From the NCBI RefSeq assembly GCF_014205055.1, contig NZ_JACHMS010000001.1, positions 2,232,001-2,296,000 of the forward strand: a stretch of 64,000 nt of DNA. Reading direction: 5' to 3'. The DNA is from Streptomyces luteogriseus. GTDB taxonomy: Bacteria > Actinomycetota > Actinomycetes > Streptomycetales > Streptomycetaceae. Position numbers and translations under genes: made by a program. Shown piece after piece: positions 15,821-24,905 of the stretch. The notes beneath the pieces are model-generated. The model was not told the origin of the DNA and did no database searches. It saw only the letters and a list, made by a program, of their open reading frames with translations. Numbering within the stretch: position 1 is the stretch's first letter; each line of letters starts with the position of its first letter.

Positions 15821-17944
15821 CTACGCGTCGATCCGCGACCGGTCCAGCGTCGCCGCCGAGTTGGAGATGAACTCCTTGCGCGGCGCCACGTCGTTGCCCA
15901 TCAGCAGGTCGAAAACCTGCTCGGCGGACTCCAGGTCAGAGAGGTTGATCCGGCGCAGGGTGCGGTGACGCGGGTCCATCGTCGTCTCGGCCAGCTGGTC
16001 GGCGTCCATCTCGCCGAGGCCCTTGTAGCGCTGGATCGAGTCCTTGTAGCGGATGCCCTTGCTCTGGAACTCCATGAGCTTGTCGCGCAGTTCGCGGTCC
16101 GAGTACGTGTAGACGTACTTGTCCTGGCCCTTCTTCGGCTGGACGATCTCGATGCGGTGCAGCGGCGGCACCGCCGCGAAGACCCGGCCGGCCTCGACCA
16201 TGGGCCGCATGTAGCGGTGGAACAGCGTCAGCAGCAGGGTGCGGATGTGTGAGCCGTCGACATCGGCGTCGGTCATCATGATGATCTTGCCGTAGCGGGC
16301 GGTGTCGATGTCGAAGGTCCGGCCCGAGCCGGCTCCTATGACCTGGATGATCGCGCCGCACTCGGCGTTCTTCAGCATGTCCGTCACGGACGACTTCTGG
16401 ACGTTGAGGATCTTGCCGCGGATCGGCAGCAGCGCCTGGAACTCGGAGTTCCGGGCGAGCTTGGCCGTACCGAGCGCGGAGTCACCCTCGACGATGAAGA
16501 GCTCGCTGCGGTCGACGTCGTCGCTGCGGCAGTCGGCCAGCTTGGCGGGCAGCGAGGAGGACTCCAGGGCCGTCTTGCGCCGCTGCGCGTCCTTGTGCTG
16601 CCGCGCGGCGATGCGCGTACGGGCCGCGGCGACGGCCTTCTCCATCACGACACGGGCCTGCTGGGCGGCGTCCCGCTTCGTGGACGTCAGGAACGCCTTG
16701 AGTTCCTTGGAGATCACCGTGTTCACGATGCGGCGTGCCGCCGAGGTCCCGAGGACCTCCTTGGTCTGCCCCTCGAACTGCGGCTCGGCCAGACGCACGG
16801 TCACGACCGCCGTCAGCCCCTCCAGCGCGTCGTCCTTGACGATGTCGTCCTCGGCGACACGCAGCAGCTTCTTGGCGCGGAGCACCTCGTTCATCGTGGC
16901 GGCCACGGCCTGCTCGAAGCCGGCGACATGGGTACCGCCCTTGGGCGTGGCGATGATGTTCACGAACGACTTGAGGGTCGTGTCGTATCCCGTGCCCCAG
17001 CGCATCGCCACGTCGACATCGAGCTCACGGGTGACCTGGGTGGGGGTCATCTGACCGTGCTCGTCCAGAACCGGGACGGTCTCCTTGAAGGTGCCCTGCC
17101 CGGAGAAGCGGAGGACATCGCAGACCGGCTTGTCGTTGGCCAGGTACTCGCAGAACTCGCTGATTCCGCCGTCGAAGCGGAAGGATTCCTCGCCCTTGCT
17201 GCCGCCTTCGCCGAGCCCGTACTCGTCGCGCACGACGATGGTCAGGCCGGGGACCAGGAACGCGGTCTGCCGCGCGCGCTGGTGCAGCGTCTCCAGGTTG
17301 AGCTTGGCGTCCTTGAGGAAGATCTGGCGGTCGGCCCAGTACCGCACGCGCGTGCCGGTGCGGGTCTTCGGGATCTTCTTGGCCTTGCGCAGACCGCTCT
17401 TGGCCTCGAACTTGGCCTCCGCGCCGTTCCCCGCGAAGGCGCCGGGGACGCCGCGCCGGAAGCTGATCGCGTGGGTGTGGCCATTGCGGTCCACCTCGAC
17501 GTCCAGCCGGGCGGACAGTGCGTTCACCACGGAGGCGCCCACGCCGTGCAGACCGCCGGAAGCGGCGTAGGAGCCACCTCCGAACTTGCCGCCGGCGTGC
17601 AGCTTGGTCATGACGACCTCGACACCGGAGAGGCCGGTCTTGGGCTCGACGTCGATCGGGATACCCCGGCCGTTGTCCCGGACCTCGACCGAGCCGTCGT
17701 CCTGGAGGATCACCTCGATGTGGTCGCAGTACCCGCCCAGGGCCTCGTCGACGGAGTTGTCGATGATCTCCCAGACGCAGTGCATCAAGCCACGGCTGTC
17801 GGTCGACCCGATGTACATACCCGGGCGCTTGCGTACGGCCTCGAGCCCCTCGAGGACGAGCAGGTGCCGCGCGGTGTAGTTGGAACCGTCCCGGTCTGCT
17901 CCTGCCAGCAGAGCTGTGGACGGCACGGACGTCTCGGCGGTCAC
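15821..17944 (-). CDS. parE: DNA topoisomerase IV / gyrase subunit B-like protein
   Basis: ATPase subunit of topoisomerase IV, 707 residues, partner of the A subunit whose gene opens this window. The GHKL ATPase domain (about 25-240) has EIIDNSVDEALGG, DNGRGIP and GGLHGVGASVVNALS. The transducer follows (about 250-400). The TOPRIM metal-binding domain contains EGDSALGTAK (about 460) and DADVDGSHIRTLLL. The C terminus has RYKGLGEMDADQL. The GTG at 17944 has GAGGAG about 9 bp upstream; the longer upstream reading has no support. It is divergent from the DUF7455 gene across 440 bp. GyrB is similar, but the lack of a neighbouring gyrA and the Streptomyces gene order favour ParE. Confidence 0.92.
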   Translation of the reverse strand: MTAETSVPSTALLAGADRDGSNYTARHLLVLEGLEAVRKRPGMYIGSTDSRGLMHCVWEIIDNSVDEALGGYCDHIEVILQDDGSVEVRDNGRGIPIDVEPKTGLSGVEVVMTKLHAGGKFGGGSYAASGGLHGVGASVVNALSARLDVEVDRNGHTHAISFRRGVPGAFAGNGAEAKFEAKSGLRKAKKIPKTRTGTRVRYWADRQIFLKDAKLNLETLHQRARQTAFLVPGLTIVVRDEYGLGEGGSKGEESFRFDGGISEFCEYLANDKPVCDVLRFSGQGTFKETVPVLDEHGQMTPTQVTRELDVDVAMRWGTGYDTTLKSFVNIIATPKGGTHVAGFEQAVAATMNEVLRAKKLLRVAEDDIVKDDALEGLTAVVTVRLAEPQFEGQTKEVLGTSAARRIVNTVISKELKAFLTSTKRDAAQQARVVMEKAVAAARTRIAARQHKDAQRRKTALESSSLPAKLADCRSDDVDRSELFIVEGDSALGTAKLARNSEFQALLPIRGKILNVQKSSVTDMLKNAECGAIIQVIGAGSGRTFDIDTARYGKIIMMTDADVDGSHIRTLLLTLFHRYMRPMVEAGRVFAAVPPLHRIEIVQPKKGQDKYVYTYSDRELRDKLMEFQSKGIRYKDSIQRYKGLGEMDADQLAETTMDPRHRTLRRINLSDLESAEQVFDLLMGNDVAPRKEFISNSAATLDRSRIDA

Positions 17945-18386
17945 GCGGTTCGCTCCTCGCTGAATTTCAGATGGGGCCCTCATGGGTAAGGGCGCGGCTT
18001 CAGTCACCGGTGAGAGGGTACCGAGGCCTGGTAGAGCCGTTGTAACGCCACCCTCGTCGAAAACTCACACTAGTCCACAGTCGCATGCGTGTTCGATCCC
18101 TCGATGGAGTGAAGTACACATCACGTTCCCTTCCAGGCATGAACCATTTAGGCTCCGGGCACGTCCTCATGAACAACCGGCAACCCAGCCGGGAGGACCG
18201 ACCACCGATACAACGCGAAGCCCCGTAAGACACATAGACACGCAATACGGCACATTCGCCGCCAACCGGCAGCAGACAGCCGCCTCGCAAAGATTCTTTC
18301 GAGGAAAAGCCACGAGCGGGAACGTTTTGGGGCTGGTTGGATGTTGACCCTGGTACGACAGCTCGTCGAGCTAGAGAAGAGGCGAC
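17945..18386. other. Divergent intergenic region, parE / DUF7455 gene
   Basis: A 442-bp region between divergent genes. It is less GC-rich than the flanks, as expected for promoters. On the plus side I see one candidate ECF-type promoter (18318-18346). On the minus side I could not pick a clear parE promoter. No ORF with convincing codon bias and no stable RNA structure is apparent. Confidence 0.5.
18318..18346 (+). promoter_or_regulatory. Candidate ECF-type promoter for the DUF7455 gene
   Basis: GGGAAC at 18318-18323 and TGTTG at 18342-18346, separated by 18 bases, resemble the GGGAAT-N18-GTT pattern of SigR-type promoters but with imperfect spacing and -35. It lies 40 bp before the GTG start. 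Weak without transcript data. Confidence 0.3.
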
Positions 18387-18617
18387 GTGACTACTGTTCT
18401 GACCCCTGCGAGCCAGCTGACGGCCGCTGATCGCTGCGACCGCTGCGGCGCCCAGGCGTACCTGCGCGTCGTCCTGCTCAGCGGCGGAGAACTGCTCTTC
18501 TGCGCCCACCATGGCCGCAAGTTCGAGCCGGAACTCAAGAAGATCGCCGCTGAGATACAGGACGAGACGGAGCGACTCACGTCCGCTCCCGCGAACGCCT
18601 CCGAAGAAGAGCGCTGA
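18387..18617 (+). CDS. DUF7455-like small zinc-ribbon protein
   Basis: A 76-residue protein with CDRCGAQAYLR near residues 17-27 and CAHHGRKF near 43-50, a Cys/His pattern that could bind one zinc. The C-terminal third is a charged helix. I associate it with the DUF7455 family, conserved in actinobacteria beside the principal sigma factor gene, but the family number is from memory. The GTG at 18387 is preceded by GAAGAGG. Small zinc ribbons of this kind often contact nucleic acid or RNA polymerase, which would fit the location near hrdB; there is no direct evidence. It is followed by a very strong hairpin. Confidence 0.8.
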   Translation: MTTVLTPASQLTAADRCDRCGAQAYLRVVLLSGGELLFCAHHGRKFEPELKKIAAEIQDETERLTSAPANASEEER

Positions 18618-18658
18618 GACCTCGCGTCCGACGACGAGCCAGCCCGGCACAGGCCGGT

Positions 18659-18701
18659 GGACGGGCGGCTGCCTCTGGTCACCAGGAGCAGCCGCCCGTC
18701 C
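18659..18701. terminator. Bidirectional terminator, DUF7455 gene / trypsin-like protease gene
   Basis: Perfect 14-bp inverted repeat GGACGGGCGGCTGC / GCAGCCGCCCGTCC with a 15-base loop, between two convergent genes. Confidence 0.9.
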
Positions 18702-18737
18702 TCGTCCGCTCAGCCGGTTCAGGCTCCTGCGGACGCC

Positions 18738-19586
18738 TCACGCATCGCCCGAGGCCCGCGCCCAGCCGAGCGTCCGCATGATGTCGGACACCCGCATGTA
18801 CACCCCGGGATTGCCGGCCCTGCCGCAGCCGATCCCCCAGGACACGAGCCCGATCAGGCGCCCCTGGGCCACCAGCGGGCCCCCACTGTCCCCCTGGCAG
18901 GCGTCCCGGCCCCCCTCGGGCTCCCCGGCACACAGCATGCTCGTGGCGTCGTAGGTGCCGTCCGAGCCGCCCGGATACGCCTCCTCGCACAGCGCGTCGG
19001 GGAGCACCCGCACGCGCGCCGCCCGCAGACTGTCCGGGTACTCACCGGCACCCGAGATGTCGCCCCAGCCGTACACCGTCGCGGTCTCGCCCGCCGCGTA
19101 CGCGGGATCACCGTCGGCCGCCATGCCGATGACCGGGTCGCCCTGAAGCGGTTCGGCCAGAGTGAGCACGCCGAAGTCCCCGGCATTGCTGACACCGTCG
19201 TAGGCCGGGTTCACCCAGGCTTGGCTCACTCTGACCTCCTGACCCCCGCGCCCCGAGAGCAGGTCTGTACGTCCGGCTATGACCTTGAGATCGCGTACGC
19301 GCTCCGGCGGCCCGCCCAGGACGTCCTCGTCCAGGCAGTGGGCCGCGGTGAGAACCGTCGCGCGGCCGACCGCCACACCTCCGCAGAACTGACCCGCGCG
19401 CGTACCGCCGAACCGGTCACGGCTGGACAGGGCCACCGTCCAAGGGCTCTGGGACGCCTCGACGGGAAACCCGCCTATGACGACACTGTCGGCGGCCACA
19501 GGGGCACTGGAGCCCATGGACAGGGCCGGTATCGCGGCTGCCAGGACCAGCGGCAGGACCAAAACTCGTGCCGGACGACGTCGCAT
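18738..19586 (-). CDS. Secreted trypsin-like serine protease (S1 family)
   Basis: Extracellular chymotrypsin-fold protease of 282 residues. A signal peptide (MRRRPARVLVLPLVLAAAIP, cleaved after an Ala-rich stretch near residue 33) is followed by the mature start VIGGFPVE, with IGG/VGG as in trypsins. The catalytic triad is His in TAAHCLDE, Asp in AGDFGVLTL and Ser in CQGDSGGPLV; disulphide cysteines are in the expected places. The Asp before the GDSGG motif (GGRDACQGDSGG) suggests trypsin-like preference for Arg/Lys. ATG 19586 has AGGAG 5 bp upstream; a GTG two codons earlier is possible. It lies between two terminators, so it is monocistronic. The substrate is unknown; protease inhibitors and aerial growth are common contexts in Streptomyces. 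Confidence 0.92.
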   Translation of the reverse strand: MRRRPARVLVLPLVLAAAIPALSMGSSAPVAADSVVIGGFPVEASQSPWTVALSSRDRFGGTRAGQFCGGVAVGRATVLTAAHCLDEDVLGGPPERVRDLKVIAGRTDLLSGRGGQEVRVSQAWVNPAYDGVSNAGDFGVLTLAEPLQGDPVIGMAADGDPAYAAGETATVYGWGDISGAGEYPDSLRAARVRVLPDALCEEAYPGGSDGTYDATSMLCAGEPEGGRDACQGDSGGPLVAQGRLIGLVSWGIGCGRAGNPGVYMRVSDIMRTLGWARASGDA

Positions 19587-19668
19587 ACACACTCCTCACT
19601 CCGTGGTGTCCGTGGGACACCCAGAGTGATCCACCCCGCGGAACCCCGCACCCGCGGCAAGGCAGCAT

Positions 19669-19709
19669 CACGGAAGGCCCGGCCCCCTGGGGGAACCGGG
19701 CCTTCCGTG
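19669..19709. terminator. Terminator downstream of hrdB
   Basis: Inverted repeat CACGGAAGGCCCGG / CCGGGCCTTCCGTG with a 13-base loop, 15 bp past the hrdB stop. Confidence 0.9.
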
Positions 19710-19723
19710 CCGTACGCCCTCGA

Positions 19724-21265
19724 TCAGTCGAGGTAGTCGCGCAGCACCTGCGAACGCGACGGGTGACGCAGCTTCGACATGGTCTTGGACTCGATCTGGC
19801 GGATCCGCTCGCGCGTGACGCCGTAGACCTTGCCGATCTCGTCGAGGGTCTTCGGCTGACCGTCGGTGAGGCCGAAGCGCATCGAGACGACGCCCGCCTC
19901 GCGCTCGGACAGGGTGTCCAGGACGGAGTGCAGCTGCTCCTGCAGGAGCGTGAAGCTGACCGCGTCGGCCGGGACGACAGCCTCGGAGTCCTCGATGAGG
20001 TCACCGAACTCGCTGTCGCCGTCCTCGCCCAGCGGGGTGTGCAGCGAGATGGGCTCCCGGCCGTACTTCTGGACCTCGATGACCTTCTCGGGGGTCATGT
20101 CGAGTTCCTTGGCCAGCTCCTCCGGAGTGGGCTCGCGGCCCAGGTCCTGGAGCATCTGGCGCTGCACGCGCGCGAGCTTGTTGATGACCTCGACCATGTG
20201 CACCGGGATACGGATGGTGCGGGCCTGGTCGGCCATGGCGCGGGTGATCGCCTGACGGATCCACCAGGTGGCGTACGTGGAGAACTTGTAGCCCTTGGTG
20301 TAGTCGAACTTCTCGACCGCGCGGATCAGACCGAGGTTGCCCTCCTGGATGAGGTCCAGGAACAACATGCCGCGGCCCGTGTAACGCTTGGCCAGGGAGA
20401 CCACCAGACGGAGGTTGGCCTCCAGGAGGTGGTTCTTGGCACGGCGTCCGTCCTCGGCGATGATCTCCAGCTCGCGCTTGAGCTTCGGGGCCAGCTTGTC
20501 GGCGTTCGCGAGCTTGTCCTCGGCGAACAGACCCGCCTCGATGCGCTTGGCGAGCTCGACCTCCTGCTCGGCGTTGAGCAGCGGGACCTTGCCGATCTGC
20601 TTGAGGTAGTCCTTGACCGGGTCGGCGGTGGCGCCGGCAGCGGCGACCTGCTGGGCAGGCGCGTCGTCCTCGTCCTCGTCGGAGAGCACGAAGCCCGCGT
20701 TCTCGGTGGTGCCCTCGGGCTCCTCACCGGCCTTGCCGGGAGCTGCCTCCTCGAGCACCTCCTCCTCGATGATCTCGGCGTCGTCCTTCTTGGCACCGGT
20801 CTTCTTGGCCGCCGTCTTCTTGGCGACGGTCTTCTTGGCTGCCGCCTTCTTGGCGGTCGTCTTCTTGGCAGCCGCCTTCTTGGCGGGTGCCTCCTCCTCG
20901 GCGGCGGGCTCGGTGGCGGGCGCCGCCGGTGTGGCGGTGGCAGTGGCCTTCCGGGTGGTCACCGCCTTGGCCGCGACCGTCTTGGTGGCGGTGCGCTTGG
21001 CGGGACTCTTCGCTGCGACGCTCTTTCGGGTGCGCTTGGGCTCTGCGGCACTGACCATCAGCGTCACACCCTCTTCCTCGAGGATCTGGTTGAGGCTGCG
21101 CAGTACGTTCTTCCACTGAGTGGCCGGGATCTGGTCAGCTTCGAAGGCCCGACGCACGTCATCGCCGGCGATCTGCCCCTCAGCCTTTCCCCGCTCAATG
21201 AGCGCCATGACAGAGACGGACTCGGCGATCTCCGGCGGGAGCGTACGGGATGTGCTGGCCGACAC
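19724..21265 (-). CDS. hrdB: Principal RNA polymerase sigma factor HrdB
   Basis: The essential housekeeping sigma-70 factor, 513 residues, close to the 511 of S. coelicolor HrdB. After a conserved N-terminal domain (residues 1-75), a long Lys/Ala/Thr-rich segment (about 80-170, runs of AAKK and TAKK) precedes an acidic stretch. Region 1.2 ([16 protein letters not shown]) is next, followed by region 2 with [17 protein letters not shown] for -10 recognition and melting. Region 3 follows, and region 4.2 ([20 protein letters not shown]) contacts the -35 box. GTG 21265 has GAGAGG upstream; longer readings do not resemble the family. It is flanked by whiH and a terminator, as in other Streptomyces. 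Upstream a candidate ECF-type promoter is present. Confidence 0.98.
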   Translation of the reverse strand: MSASTSRTLPPEIAESVSVMALIERGKAEGQIAGDDVRRAFEADQIPATQWKNVLRSLNQILEEEGVTLMVSAAEPKRTRKSVAAKSPAKRTATKTVAAKAVTTRKATATATPAAPATEPAAEEEAPAKKAAAKKTTAKKAAAKKTVAKKTAAKKTGAKKDDAEIIEEEVLEEAAPGKAGEEPEGTTENAGFVLSDEDEDDAPAQQVAAAGATADPVKDYLKQIGKVPLLNAEQEVELAKRIEAGLFAEDKLANADKLAPKLKRELEIIAEDGRRAKNHLLEANLRLVVSLAKRYTGRGMLFLDLIQEGNLGLIRAVEKFDYTKGYKFSTYATWWIRQAITRAMADQARTIRIPVHMVEVINKLARVQRQMLQDLGREPTPEELAKELDMTPEKVIEVQKYGREPISLHTPLGEDGDSEFGDLIEDSEAVVPADAVSFTLLQEQLHSVLDTLSEREAGVVSMRFGLTDGQPKTLDEIGKVYGVTRERIRQIESKTMSKLRHPSRSQVLRDYLD

Positions 21266-21428
21266 GAACAACCTCTCGGAACGTTGGAAAACGGCTTCCG
21301 GCCCCGTCCACAGTGGACAGGAGCCGACCACCGGCTTGGGGATGGGCCGACGGCGCGGGCGGGGGCCGGGAAGATGCACAGCGCCGTGAACGGCGTCCGT
21401 ATTCCCTCCGCGGCTGTCACCTCTTAGG

Positions 21429-21455
21429 TCATCGTGTTCTTCCCGCGAGCGTTAC
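21429..21455 (-). promoter_or_regulatory. Candidate hrdB promoter of ECF type
   Basis: On the minus strand GTAACG (21455-21450) is followed after 15 bases by CGATGA (21434-21429). The pair resembles an ECF-sigma promoter. Streptomyces hrdB is known to be driven by the ECF sigma ShbA, so this is a sensible candidate. I cannot recall the published consensus exactly, and transcript mapping is needed. Confidence 0.45.
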
Positions 21456-21575
21456 GCCCAATCCGCGTGGCCCGAGTCACACCCCGTAAGCGAACAAAAA
21501 CGGTCAGACGCACACAGAGGGGGTCAGATTCAGTGTCGACCCGACCGCCTTGCCGGGCCCCGACCCCTTTCGCGC

Positions 21576-21618
21576 CGTCGGACCCCGCAGGATCACAAGG
21601 ATCCCACGGGGTCCGACG
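21576..21618. terminator. Terminator downstream of whiH
   Basis: Perfect 12-bp inverted repeat CGTCGGACCCCG / CGGGGTCCGACG with a 19-base loop, about 75 bp past the whiH stop. Confidence 0.8.
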
Positions 21619-21692
21619 CGAGGCGGATCACCGATCAGGCACTGCCACAGGAGGGGGGTGGCACACCCGGCCGCGCCGCCCGCGGAACTCGG

Positions 21693-22580
21693 TCAGTGCT
21701 CGCGCGGGGCGGGCACGACCCGTTCCACCTCGGGATGGACCGTGAGGAGTTGGCGCATGGCCACCTCGGCCGCCGTTCCGTCGCCGGCGGCGAGGGCGTC
21801 GCAGATGCGGCCGTGGTGCGCCAGGGACGTCTCGTTCGGCCGGTCACAGCCCGTGACCGGGTTGCCGGAGACCTGAAGGGCCGCTGACACGATCCCGGAG
21901 AGGTGCTCGAGCATGCGGTTGCCCGCGACCTGGATGAGCAGGGAGTGGAACTCGGAGTCGGCGCGGGAGAAGGTGAGCGCATCACCCTGGGCCAGCGCGT
22001 GCCCCATGATCTCGACCATGTCCGCGAGGCGCTGCTGGACGTCCTCGCGCCCGTGCCCGGCGGCGAGGCGGGCGGCGAGCGGCTCGATCGTCCACCGCAG
22101 CTCGCTCAGCTCGCGGCGCTGGTCGTCGCGCTGGGGCCCGAAGGCCCGCCACTCGATGATGTCCGGGTCGAGGAGGTTCCAGTCACTGACGGGGCGAACA
22201 CGCGTGCCGACGTTCGGACGGGCGCTCACCAGACCCTTGGCTTCCAGAACGCGGAGCGACTCGCGGACGACGGTGCGCGAGACCTCGAAGCGCTGGCCGA
22301 TCTCCTCGGGCACCAACGGGCGGTCGGCGCCCAGATCGCCGGACACGATCATCTGACCCAGCTGTTGGACGAGTTGGCCGTGCAGCCCGCGCCCGCGGCT
22401 GCCCGCGGCGCGGCGCCCCACACGGCCCAGCTCGGGGTCCCCGCCGTCCCAGGCAGGGAACCCGACGCGGTCGACGGCGGGCGCCTCGGCGTACGGGTAG
22501 CGGTCGAGTTCGCCCGGGCTCGCGAGGCCGGAGTCAGCGGAGCGGGCGGCGGTCATCATGGTGTGCGCAAGGGTACTCAC
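21693..22580 (-). CDS. whiH: GntR-family sporulation regulator WhiH
   Basis: FadR-subfamily GntR transcription factor needed in Streptomyces for aerial hyphae to septate into spores. At 295 residues it matches S. coelicolor WhiH, and it lies beside hrdB as there. The winged HTH (about 63-130) contains PEEIGQRFEVSRTVVRESLR and a wing PNVGTRVRP. The C-terminal FCD ligand domain (about 145-285) has RADSEFHSLLIQVAGN and LAHHGRICDALAAGD, with histidines placed to bind a metal or carboxylate. GTG 22580 has AAAGGATG upstream and gives the start STLAHTMMTAARS that I recall for WhiH. An inverted repeat at 22641-22656 and a CCGATAA word at 22673-22679 lie in its promoter region. The family often responds to small organic acids; WhiH's ligand is unknown. 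Confidence 0.92.
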   Translation of the reverse strand: MSTLAHTMMTAARSADSGLASPGELDRYPYAEAPAVDRVGFPAWDGGDPELGRVGRRAAGSRGRGLHGQLVQQLGQMIVSGDLGADRPLVPEEIGQRFEVSRTVVRESLRVLEAKGLVSARPNVGTRVRPVSDWNLLDPDIIEWRAFGPQRDDQRRELSELRWTIEPLAARLAAGHGREDVQQRLADMVEIMGHALAQGDALTFSRADSEFHSLLIQVAGNRMLEHLSGIVSAALQVSGNPVTGCDRPNETSLAHHGRICDALAAGDGTAAEVAMRQLLTVHPEVERVVPAPREH

Positions 22581-22640
22581 GCATCCTTTGTCGGCGTCGT
22601 CTCCAACTCCCTTGAGGTCTTTGGTGAAAAGCACACGAAA

Positions 22641-22679
22641 GGGTGATCGCTCACCCCGTCGCAATTGACGCCTTATCGG
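22641..22679 (-). promoter_or_regulatory. whiH promoter region: inverted repeat and WhiG-like -10 word
   Basis: GGGTGA-TCGC-TCACCC (22641-22656) is a perfect inverted repeat and could be an operator for WhiH itself or, given its GTGA/TCAC halves, for BldD. CCGATAA on the minus strand (22679-22673) matches the core of the SigWhiG -10 (GCCGATAA), but I see no TAAA at the expected -35 distance. Published work has whiH transcribed by SigWhiG. Confidence 0.4.
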
Positions 22680-22740
22680 AAAGAAATGGGCGCGCTGCGG
22701 GGGGTTGTGCGCATGGCCGGACTATGAGTTACGGACAGTG

Positions 22741-24771
22741 TCAGCGGAGCCTGCCGCGCAGGGTGGTGAGCAGATACGCGCAGAGCAGCGCGGTCAGCGA
22801 CAACGTCAGTGCTCCGCCCACGGGTTGGGAGATCACCTTGATCGCGGCCTCCAGGTAACGCTCGCCCCCGAAGGGCCATCGCGGCACAAGGGTCTCCCGC
22901 AGCCGCGCGGGGAGTCCGGCCGCCGTTCGCACGGACGGTCCGTTCACGAGCTTGTGCACGACGGGTACGACGAGGAGGGGGACGGCGCCCACGGCGGCGA
23001 GTCCGGCCGTGGTGGACCGGAAGACGCCTGCGGCGAGTACGCCGGCCCAGGCGCAGCCGACCACGAGCCCGATCCAACTGGTACCCAGGGGGAGCCAGTC
23101 GGCGGGAACCTGTGCGAGTTCCCGCCCGTAGACGAGGTAGAGCGCTTCGGCATCGCAGCCGACAGTGAGGACGGCCAGCACCAGCGCGGTGGCCGATGAG
23201 ACGAGCAGTTTGGCGGCCAGCAACCCCAGCCGGCGGGGCACGGTGCCGCGGTCCGCCGCCAGGGCGGGGTGGCGGAACTCGTCGCCGAAGGCCAGCGCGC
23301 CGAGCAGTCCCGCGCCGAGCGCCGCGGGAGGCAAGGGAAGCTCCTGCGGCCACGCGGCCAGCAGGCGCGGCTGCGGGGTGTGCCCGATGCGTGCGAGCAC
23401 GACGGCGATCACGACGGACACGGCGAGCGTGATGGTCCCGGTCAGGAACCCTGTGCCGATCCCGGCGGCGCGGCGGATCTCGTAGCGGAGAGGACGGAGA
23501 GGACTGGGGGCGGGACGGACGGAGATGGGGGGCGGCAGAGGAGGCAGTGCGTCGAGCGTGCGAACCGTGCGGGCACGGCCGGGGCGCGGCGACGAGGGCC
23601 GGGAGGGGGCGGCCACCGCCGGGGAACCGTCGCGTGAGCGGCCGGTCGAGGAGGCATCCAAAAGCTCGTCCGGCTCGGCGTCGGGCAGCTGCGGTTGCCC
23701 GAAGGAAAGCGACGGCGTGTCCGTGACCGGCGTGGGTGCGTCCGGGTGGGCTTCCGGGTCGAGCGGGGGGCGCGGCTCGGCCGTGGGGTCTGTCGGGGCT
23801 CCCGAGGAAGGCGACGGCTCGCGTGTGACCGGGATGCGGCCTCCATCGGCACGCTTCAGATCGTCCGCTCCGCCTGCCCGGACGCGGCCCGCACCCGGCC
23901 CCATGTCCCCGACTTCGTCGGCGAGTTGATGAACGACGATGCCGTGACGGAACGCGATCTCGCCGATGTCCGCGCATCTGCCTCCGTACACCGAAAGGCG
24001 GTTGCCGCCCTCACGGACGACCTCGACCGAGAGCTGCGAGGTGCGGGCCTGCTGGGCCAGGAGAGCCGCCAGCCGGGCTGCATGGGGGCTGCGTACGGCG
24101 ACTCGGGGACGGAGGCGGGTGCGGGAGAACTCCGCGGCCTCCTGGTCTGCCACGAGCTTGCCCTGCTCAAGGGTGACGACTCGGTCGGCGGTGCGCGCGG
24201 CCCCCTTGGGGTCGGAGATGGTGAAGAGAACCGTGCCACCCTGATCGGCATGGGCGCGCAACATGCCGTACAGCCAGGCGCCCTCACGGGTGGAGAGCCC
24301 GTCGGCCGGGTCGTCGAGGACGAGGGTGTGCGGGTCGGCCAGCAGGACGCAGGCCAGGCCGAGGCGGCGGTCCATGCCGCGGGAGAGGGTGCCGAGGCGC
24401 TCCTCGCGCAGGCTCACGAGCCCGACCGCCTCCAGGACTTCATCGGCACGGCGGACCGGGACGCCCGCGGCGGCGCACAGCATGCGCAGATGACCGCGAA
24501 CCGTGCGGGCGGGGTGCCCGGGCACATCGCCCAGCAGCACACCGACCTCGCGCGAGGGATGGCCGATGCGGTGCAGGGGTCGGCCCCGGAAGTGGGTGAT
24601 GCCGCGCCCCTGTTGCAGTTCGAGCATCAGTCTGAGAACCGTCGTCTTGCCGGCGCCCGATGCTCCAAGCAGCGCGGTGATGCGGCCCGCGCGCGCCTCG
24701 AAGGAGACGTCGTCGACTGCGGGCGGACGCTCTTTGCGGGGGTTGCTGGTCAATCCGAAGGCCTGGATCAC
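22741..24771 (-). CDS. ABC transporter, ATPase and membrane domains in one chain
   Basis: A 676-residue protein with an ABC ATPase at the N terminus (about 1-225). It has Walker A GASGAGKTT, a degenerate signature LSRGMDRRLGLA and Walker B TLVLDDPADGLS, where the usual catalytic Glu after the Asp pair is absent (DDPAD). A long Pro/Asp/Ser-rich linker (about 310-430) leads to about six hydrophobic helices (about 450-670) of ABC-2 permease type. The fusion suggests a self-contained exporter or immunity-type pump. The GTG at 24771 has no ribosome-binding site; TATCTT lies 7 bases upstream on the same strand, so a leaderless message is possible. Substrate unknown. It lies upstream of whiH in the same direction but is probably independent. 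Confidence 0.82.
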   Translation of the reverse strand: MIQAFGLTSNPRKERPPAVDDVSFEARAGRITALLGASGAGKTTVLRLMLELQQGRGITHFRGRPLHRIGHPSREVGVLLGDVPGHPARTVRGHLRMLCAAAGVPVRRADEVLEAVGLVSLREERLGTLSRGMDRRLGLACVLLADPHTLVLDDPADGLSTREGAWLYGMLRAHADQGGTVLFTISDPKGAARTADRVVTLEQGKLVADQEAAEFSRTRLRPRVAVRSPHAARLAALLAQQARTSQLSVEVVREGGNRLSVYGGRCADIGEIAFRHGIVVHQLADEVGDMGPGAGRVRAGGADDLKRADGGRIPVTREPSPSSGAPTDPTAEPRPPLDPEAHPDAPTPVTDTPSLSFGQPQLPDAEPDELLDASSTGRSRDGSPAVAAPSRPSSPRPGRARTVRTLDALPPLPPPISVRPAPSPLRPLRYEIRRAAGIGTGFLTGTITLAVSVVIAVVLARIGHTPQPRLLAAWPQELPLPPAALGAGLLGALAFGDEFRHPALAADRGTVPRRLGLLAAKLLVSSATALVLAVLTVGCDAEALYLVYGRELAQVPADWLPLGTSWIGLVVGCAWAGVLAAGVFRSTTAGLAAVGAVPLLVVPVVHKLVNGPSVRTAAGLPARLRETLVPRWPFGGERYLEAAIKVISQPVGGALTLSLTALLCAYLLTTLRGRLR

Positions 24772-24905
24772 TTACAGCAAGATAGCGCGCTATGTCCGGT
24801 TTTTCGGGCATCCCAAAGTCCATCTCGGGCCGGACCGTCACCCGCGTCCGCACTGGGGACGGATCGAGTTCCCGGGCCCGGCGAGGCCCGCGCCCGGTCG
24901 GCCGG

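Larger units (their letters stand above)
21266..21692. other. Intergenic region, whiH end to hrdB start
   Basis: A 427-bp region that must hold the hrdB promoters and the whiH terminator, described separately. The leader between the candidate promoter and GTG 21265 is about 155 nt. It has no obvious ORF, riboswitch or strong internal hairpin. Confidence 0.6.

Noticed and set aside
18055..18110. GTTCGA/CGAAC words upstream of parE that might be an SOS box
   Set aside because: The two halves do not match the consensus spacing or order.
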